From assembly GCA_035452965.1 (NCBI GenBank), contig DAOTCE010000003.1, positions 268,149 through 332,148 of the forward strand: a stretch of DNA of 64,000 nucleotides, in the 5' to 3' direction. The position numbers and the translations under genes were made by a program. The notes under the pieces were generated by a model. It was given only the letters and a program-made list of their open reading frames with translations, searched no databases and was not told the DNA's origin. Of the stretch, positions 63,385-64,000 are shown one piece after another; position 1 is the first letter of the stretch; each line of letters begins with the position of its first letter. Origin of the DNA: Candidatus Paceibacterota bacterium. Its GTDB lineage: Bacteria; Verrucomicrobiota; Verrucomicrobiia; Limisphaerales; UBA8199.

Positions 63385-63443
63385 ACGTGGCCATGGGGTG
63401 GCCGTCCAGTGGCCGTCATTAGGCCGTCATTAGGCCGTCTCGG
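63378..63443. repeat. 11 bp tandem array, six units
   Basis: Six 11-base units follow one another: GGCCATCACGT, GGCCATGGGGT, GGCCGTCCAGT, GGCCGTCATTA (twice), GGCCGTCTCGG. All begin with GGCC. In shifted phase the inner units read TCATTAGGCCG, close to the units of the array at 16630-16684. Possible roles include a protein-binding array in helical phase, or remains of slipped-strand expansion. Confidence 0.75.
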
Positions 63444-63554
63444 TGCCGCTCTCACGCCCCTTCCTGGTCATTAATGGCACTCTCAGCACGCAGGGCGACT
63501 GGTTGGCTCAGGCATGTAGCGTCCTGGCGAGGTGGGACGATCTCGGCACAAAGA

Positions 63555-63950
63555 AAGGTCCATCACAGGTTCCCGGGGAGTGCCAACGGTGGTATCTAGC
63601 CGCACGACTTGGATGGCCCCTCGACCTTCACCATCCCAACACTGTCCACATTTGGGACAGTGATCCTGCCTGTCAGCCTTCTTGAGTCCCCGCTGATTCC
63701 TGCACCTTCGGCCTGTGATTACGGTGTCTGGACTGTAGTGCTACGGTGTGGTTCCCATGGGGGCCGACCCCCATGGGAACCACACCGTAGCCTGACCGCA
63801 CCAACAGGCCATCCTCCAGCCCACCGCAAGCCAACGCCGGCGGCGGCCAGCGTAGCAGTTAGAACACCCGTCCGGCGGTGGCGCAGGCGGCGAAAAGGGA
63901 AGTCCGGGAGGGCGAATTGCCATCGGTATTCCCCGGAAATCCGCAAAGAA
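63555..63950 (+). repeat. Dispersed element, copy 5 (most complete)
   Basis: This copy runs from the GGTTCCCGGGGAGTG 5' block through the small hairpin (arms 63640-63647 and 63655-63662) and the palindrome (63740-63763 and 63768-63791, CCGA loop), to the 3' end TTCCCCGGAAATCCGC (63929-63944), one base different from copy 4. The length of about 395 bases estimates the full element. The 63444-63554 flank has no feature. After it, 63962-63982 holds a small GGTGAGG/CCTCACC hairpin. Confidence 0.85.
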
Positions 63951-64000
63951 ATCGGGTAGGAGGTGAGGGTTAGAACCTCACCGTCCTCCCACACCACCGG

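Noticed and set aside
1..64000. tRNA, rRNA, prophage or transposase genes
   Set aside because: Looked for TPsiC-loop-like GGTTCGAATCC motifs, integrase or transposase motifs and phage structural genes, and saw none.

Overview
This is high-GC chromosomal DNA that looks like a Verrucomicrobiota genome, probably a Limisphaerales/Pedosphaera-like lineage. That placement is inferred from gene content: three Tat-exported Gfo/Idh/MocA oxidoreductases, secreted HEAT, FG-GAP and cadherin-like proteins, a GH57 branching enzyme next to a DUF4912 protein, pseudopilin-head (DUF1559-like) secreted proteins, and many hypothetical proteins in short mixed-strand operons. I saw no rRNA, tRNA, CRISPR array, prophage or transposase.

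Layout. 0-5.7 kb: alpha/beta hydrolase, MocR-type aminotransferase, a minus-strand nrdR/unknown/HIT operon, an MBL hydrolase, a small Gly/Tyr-rich secreted protein coupled to a gamma carbonic anhydrase. 5.8-8.6 kb: large secreted protein with five tandem cadherin-like repeats. 9-16.2 kb: aspartate-dehydrogenase-like enzyme, lipoprotein, threonine synthase, SDR, secreted pseudopilin-head protein, ABC-F ATPase, sugar isomerase. 16.3-26.2 kb: a 59-residue membrane protein, two Gfo/Idh/MocA enzymes, a GH71/99-like secreted hydrolase, cardiolipin synthase, a zinc-ribbon site-2 protease and a large HEAT protein. 26.4-34.2 kb: ligA, HEAT protein, GH57, DUF4912, YceI. 34.2-41.6 kb: secreted sugar-metabolism cluster, a GYF_2/DUF4190 protein, a VIT/VWA protein and a frameshifted gene. 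41.9-47.1 kb: Na+/H+ antiporter, tatA, slipin, membrane protein, OsmC, FHA. 47.5-53.8 kb: purS-purQ-purL-purF with asnS convergent. 54-63.2 kb: sialidase-like protein, leuA with its leader, a zinc-ribbon protein, a coiled-coil/TPR protein, YjbQ and an FG-GAP protein.

The most interesting non-coding signals are: (1) a complete leucine attenuator upstream of leuA (57.40-57.55 kb), with a Leu-rich 22-codon leader peptide, an intrinsic terminator, and an antiterminator segment 13/14 complementary to the terminator's 5' arm; (2) a roughly 400 bp dispersed element in five copies (about 8.9, 26.5, 41.8, 47.3 and 63.7 kb) with 16 bp terminal inverted repeats, a small ACTGTCC hairpin and a 40-52 bp palindrome whose arms change in a compensated way between copies; (3) a 103 bp direct repeat upstream of two minus-strand genes (44.8 and 45.7 kb); and (4) two arrays of 11 bp tandem units (16.65 and 63.41 kb). 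All were found by eye; none was tested by database search or folding software.
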